Shown here: piece by piece, positions 61,096 through 64,000 of the stretch
Layout: each line of letters opens with the position of its first letter
Numbering within the stretch: position 1 is the stretch's first letter
Assembly: GCA_900542045.1 (NCBI GenBank)
Contig: UQMI01000001.1
Location: 62,001-126,000 of the forward strand
Source of the DNA: an uncultured Blautia sp.
GTDB lineage: Bacteria > Bacillota > Clostridia > Lachnospirales > Lachnospiraceae
Reading direction: 5' to 3'
Length of the DNA: 64,000 bases
Notes under the pieces: model-generated
Databases searched by the model: none
The model's input: only the letters and a program-made list of their open reading frames with translations
What the model was told of the DNA's origin: nothing
Program-made: the position numbers and the translations under genes

Positions 61096-62175
61096 TCAGG
61101 TCTCCTGCCAGATCCAGCACATGCCATTGTAAAAATATTCCATGGCATACTCCCCGCTGTGGGTCCCGCCTTCCTGCTCCAGGAAGTACAGATTCCCCTG
61201 GCTTTCATTGTCTGCAACCCGAAATGTTCCATCTTCCACATCTGCCATGGCCTCGATCTGATTTTTGAAGGAGGCATAGGCAAAATCCTCTGTACCGGAT
61301 GCGGCGAAAATAAAGAAATCATTCCAGTCATGTCCTGCATCCCGCACAAGAGAAGCCATATACTCACCGTCAGAAGTGAGATTGCCGCTGGAAGGCATAA
61401 AGTAGCGGAAATAGTCCAGACAATACTGGAACGTCCGCCAGGTAGCCACAGAACCCATGGAGAAGCCGCAGAAAGCCCGGTGATCTCTGGATGCCTGCAG
61501 TCCTTCCGGGGTGGTGTCTTCTGCATAGGTACTGTAGGTTCCCTCCACTGCCGGAATCAGATCATTGATCAGCTCATTGTGATAATTCTCCGTCAGCCGC
61601 AGAGCCAGAGAATAATCCGCACTGTCCTCCTCACTTTCGTTATTGTAAGTGGGGCAGACAACGATCATTGTCTGCATCTTCCCATCTGCCATGGCGTGAT
61701 CCAGAACATTCTTAAATTCAGCCGGCTGCTCCGGCGTTTCCAGATAAGTGGTTTCGTTGCTCCATCCTCCGTGCATCAGATAAAACACATTGTAATTTTC
61801 ATCTTCTGTATATCCGTAAGGAAGATAGACGATGGCCCGCTTTGTCAGAATCTGACTTTCCTCTTCATAAGTCATGGATTCATAAGTATCATAGTTCAGT
61901 TCCACCAGTGTTCCCGGATATTCCGATTCTGAAAAATACTCCTGCGGAATCTGAGCCAGCTCCGCCGGAAGGCTGGCGCCAGTCACAGTCTTTTCCCCTT
62001 CCTGCTTTCCCTGATCATTCGTATCATCTGTATTTTCTCCATTCATAGATATTTCCCTTTCCGATACAATGCTTCCTGTATCTGTATTTTGCTCCGCAGT
62101 CACCGCATTACTCCCGCAGCCGGTCAGCAGCGTCAGCATTGCCATAATTCCCGCCAGTATCCTGTTTTTCTTCAT
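61096..62175 (-). CDS. lipoprotein esterase (alpha/beta hydrolase, XynZ/feruloyl-esterase-like)
   Basis: 359 residues. Lipoprotein signal MKKNRILAGIMAMLTLLTGC (Cys20), a Glu/Asp/Thr-rich linker to about 75, then an esterase D-type hydrolase: KRAIVYLPYGYTEDENYNVF, YLMHGGWSNET, nucleophile Ser in AFCGFSMGSVATW near 245, GTEDFAYASF and GGTHSGEYAMEYF with the His near the C-terminus. Such enzymes often cleave feruloyl or acetyl esters from plant polysaccharides. Anchored to the outer face of the membrane. No other polysaccharide gene is nearby. Confidence 0.87.
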   Translation of the reverse strand: MKKNRILAGIMAMLTLLTGCGSNAVTAEQNTDTGSIVSEREISMNGENTDDTNDQGKQEGEKTVTGASLPAELAQIPQEYFSESEYPGTLVELNYDTYESMTYEEESQILTKRAIVYLPYGYTEDENYNVFYLMHGGWSNETTYLETPEQPAEFKNVLDHAMADGKMQTMIVVCPTYNNESEEDSADYSLALRLTENYHNELINDLIPAVEGTYSTYAEDTTPEGLQASRDHRAFCGFSMGSVATWRTFQYCLDYFRYFMPSSGNLTSDGEYMASLVRDAGHDWNDFFIFAASGTEDFAYASFKNQIEAMADVEDGTFRVADNESQGNLYFLEQEGGTHSGEYAMEYFYNGMCWIWQET

Positions 62176-62240
62176 CGTCTCACCTCTTGTTATTTATTTT
62201 TCCAGGAATCTCCGTTTCCATTCCTGCTGTCATTCATTAT

Positions 62241-62273
62241 AAAAAAACGAGACCCGTTCAGAAGTCTCGTTTT
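62241..62273 (-). terminator. terminator after the YolD-like gene
   Basis: Minus strand AAACGAGAC, ten-base loop, GTCTCGTTT followed by TTTTATAATG. Good stem and T-run, about 92 bases after the YolD-like stop. Confidence 0.75.
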
Positions 62274-62364
62274 GTTAAGCAATATATACCGTAAGGTTTT
62301 GACTGGCGGGCTGTGACGGCCATGTCACCAGAAATATCTGTTGCAGCTGGTCATTTTTTCATTT

Positions 62365-62814
62365 CTACTCCCACTCCATATCCTGAAATAATTCTCCCTC
62401 AATCTCCAGAATATCCGGCAGAGGGATTACCTGTCCGCCTTCCAGTTCCAGCACACGGCGGTTTCTCCGAAGCTTCTCCGGTCTTCCCCGGACTGTAAGG
62501 CAGGCGCCGCCTTCCTTCCGGTCATCCGGCTGAAAATAAGTGACGGCGATCTCCGGCAGCAGACTGCCGGCAGCGGCCGCCTGTTCCATACATCGTTCCA
62601 ACAGCAGAAGCCTGCGGTTCAGTTCTTCCTTACGGCTGTCTGTCAACTCCTGTCTGGGATCGGTCAGGCGGGCTGTCTCCCGGATCACATCTCCATAACC
62701 GGTCAGTGCGGCAAAGGGTGAAAACTGCGCCGCCCGTTCTTTCATGGACATCTGAGGATGTTTTCTGGAAAACGGATGCGGCAGATGGATAATATCGTCA
62801 TAAGGTCCGTTCAT
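62365..62814 (-). CDS. YolD-like domain protein
   Basis: 149 residues from MNGPYDDIIHLPHPFSRKHP; the ATG overlaps the polymerase stop by four bases (ATGA) and has TTGGAGGACACAAAGC before it. YolD-like features: MSMKERAAQFSPFAALTGYG near 22-41 and GQVIPLPDILEIEG near the C-terminus. YolD-like proteins are regularly paired with Y-family polymerases in Firmicutes, often on plasmids or phages, and may regulate them (UmuD-like role proposed). The paired gene is directly upstream. Confidence 0.85.
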   Translation of the reverse strand: MNGPYDDIIHLPHPFSRKHPQMSMKERAAQFSPFAALTGYGDVIRETARLTDPRQELTDSRKEELNRRLLLLERCMEQAAAAGSLLPEIAVTYFQPDDRKEGGACLTVRGRPEKLRRNRRVLELEGGQVIPLPDILEIEGELFQDMEWE

Positions 62815-64000
62815 GCTTTGTGTCCTCCAATGGTTCGGTTGCGTTCCCGGGCGGTGGCGCCCTCTTCCAGATTCATGCCCCGCAGCACTGCGTTCTTGCC
62901 ATACTTTTTCTTGATCTCCAACATGGCTTTTTGCCACTTCTTTTCTCTTTCCTGCTCTTTTTCCTCTTTATTTCGCTGTTCTTCCAGCAGTTCATAATCC
63001 GTGAACAGTTCCAGCTGCTCAAAGGTTTCCTTTCGGGGGATTTGTTCCTCATCTACCACATGGGTGGCCGTCAGGTACAGCCGGCGGATCAGCAGTCCGG
63101 GATCCACGATCCGGTCAAACAGCTGTGCCGCTGCTTCCATCAGTTTTTCTGACGATGCCGTATAGCGCTCCAGATTCTGTGTCCCATGGGCATGCCGAGG
63201 CACCGCCCGTCCATAGCGGTCCCGGGTCACTTCCCCCTGGTATCTGCGCCTGCCAGAAGAAGAGTTCAGATTCTCACGGTCATACCCGGCCGTGAGCACC
63301 AGCTGATTCGTCACCAGGTTCCGGTCCACCAGCTCCAGCGCCAGCATGTCTGCCATTTCCCGCAGCACCAGTCTGGCTTTTTCGAAGGGATAGGGACAGG
63401 AAAGGACCTGGCCGGATCCCACACTGTTGGACGCCGGTTTATAGGCTTTGATATCTGCAATGGTGCAGGGTTCCCAGCCCCAGGCATGATCAATCAAAAG
63501 CTCTGCATTTACGCCGAACAACTGATACAGCAGATCTTCATTCAGATAATCATTTTCCTTTCCCAGCGAACATCTGGCAATATCTCCCATGGTGAACAGG
63601 CCGTGGTCCTCCAGCTTTCTGGCATATCCCCGGCCCACCCGCCAGAAATCCGTCAGGGGACGGTGCTGCCAGAGCAGCTGGCGGTAGCGCATTTCATCCA
63701 GTTCCGCGATCCGCACGCCATTTTCATCTGGCGGGATATGTTTTGCCACAATATCCATAGCCACCTTGCACAGATACAGATTCGTTCCCACGCCGGCTGC
63801 CGCAGTGATCCCCACAGTCCTCTGCACATCCAGGATCATGCGGGACGCCAGTTCCCGCGCAGTAATCCCATAGGTTTTCAGGTATCCGGTGGCGTCCACG
63901 AAAACTTCGTCAATAGAATACACATGAATATCTTCCGGCGCCACATATTTCAGATACACTTCATAAATTCTGGAGCTGTACTGCATATAAAGGGCCATCT
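62811..64000 (-). CDS. Y-family DNA polymerase (UvrX/ImpB-MucB type), 5' end outside window
   Basis: 396 or more codons; open at the right edge, so the true start is beyond 64000. Palm and finger motifs: YSIDEVFVDATGYL near the visible N-terminus (catalytic SIDE), TVGITAAAGVGTNLYLCKVA, LWQHRPLTDFWRVGRGYARK for the HhH region, and NSVGSGQVLSCPYPFEKARL for the little-finger start. Lesion-bypass polymerase of the DinP/UmuC superfamily, most like the UvrX/YqjW group. The C-terminus is a Lys/Glu/Arg-rich helix. Pairs with the YolD-like gene. Confidence 0.9.
   Translation of the reverse strand, partial: MALYMQYSSRIYEVYLKYVAPEDIHVYSIDEVFVDATGYLKTYGITARELASRMILDVQRTVGITAAAGVGTNLYLCKVAMDIVAKHIPPDENGVRIAELDEMRYRQLLWQHRPLTDFWRVGRGYARKLEDHGLFTMGDIARCSLGKENDYLNEDLLYQLFGVNAELLIDHAWGWEPCTIADIKAYKPASNSVGSGQVLSCPYPFEKARLVLREMADMLALELVDRNLVTNQLVLTAGYDRENLNSSSGRRRYQGEVTRDRYGRAVPRHAHGTQNLERYTASSEKLMEAAAQLFDRIVDPGLLIRRLYLTATHVVDEEQIPRKETFEQLELFTDYELLEEQRNKEEKEQEREKKWQKAMLEIKKKYGKNAVLRGMNLEEGATARERNRTIGGHKA

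Overview
The window reads as a chromosomal segment of a Gram-positive anaerobe of the Clostridia, most likely Lachnospiraceae. The grounds are: Rex next to an nnr-alr-mazF cluster, a yicC-remA-gmk-rpoZ cluster, a clostridial Re-citrate synthase candidate, flavin-based NADH/ferredoxin enzymes, a cysteine/glycine-rich HCB13-like small protein, strong AGGAGG ribosome binding sites and TTGACA-N17-TATAAT promoters. Most genes lie on the minus strand. No rRNA, tRNA, CRISPR array or complete insertion sequence was recognised.

Layout. 1-5.5 kb: tRNA-dihydrouridine synthase (cut by the left edge), a NYN-LOTUS protein, deoB, purC, an AAA ATPase, a DUF3788 remnant and a DUF89 protein. 5.5-8.75 kb: an AT-richer accessory patch of small genes and gene remnants (DUF1801, GyrI-like remnant, GNAT, VOC, an unknown 90-residue protein, a pyridoxamine-oxidase-like remnant), carrying two copies of a terminator-plus-promoter module. 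8.8-14 kb: rlmH, a zinc-ribbon/TPR/chitobiase-C membrane protein, ftsK/spoIIIE, uppP. 14.1-17.8 kb: a UroD-type methyltransferase divergent from a PucR-type regulator, then a frameshifted gene. 17.9-23.7 kb: a three-gene operon of NuoE-like, NuoF-like and a 1165-residue ferredoxin/GltD/NuoG-like fusion, a candidate electron-bifurcating transhydrogenase. 23.9-25.3 kb: aroF preceded by a 36-codon leader peptide packed with Tyr/Phe/Trp codons and a terminator hairpin, a textbook attenuation layout.

25.4-34 kb: a TepA/ClpP-like protease, a zinc alcohol dehydrogenase with a ferredoxin-nitroreductase, three tandem 37-bp palindromes, then BCCT transporter, MFS transporter and MttB-superfamily methyltransferase in one operon with a TetR repressor. 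Three related palindromes sit in front of mttB and tetR. This looks like a quaternary-amine uptake and demethylation locus without its own corrinoid protein. 34-40 kb: yebC, a CorC/HlyC-type protein, a MazF toxin with no visible antitoxin, alr, nnr, rex. 40-47.6 kb: ABC-F ATPase, icd plus Re-citrate synthase candidate (entry to 2-oxoglutarate/glutamate), an intracellular subtilase, and three small lineage-type proteins. 47.6-55 kb: cinA, pgsA, rimO, rpoZ, gmk, remA, yicC and divergent rqcH. 55-64 kb: HD hydrolase, CPBP protease, threonine aldolase, MerR-like regulator, cyclophilin-like lipoprotein, LysR regulator, a deleted LysR pseudogene, an esterase lipoprotein, and a YolD-like/Y-family polymerase pair cut by the right edge.

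Start codons were chosen from ribosome binding site spacing and family N-termini. Domain calls are from reading the translations; no database search was run.
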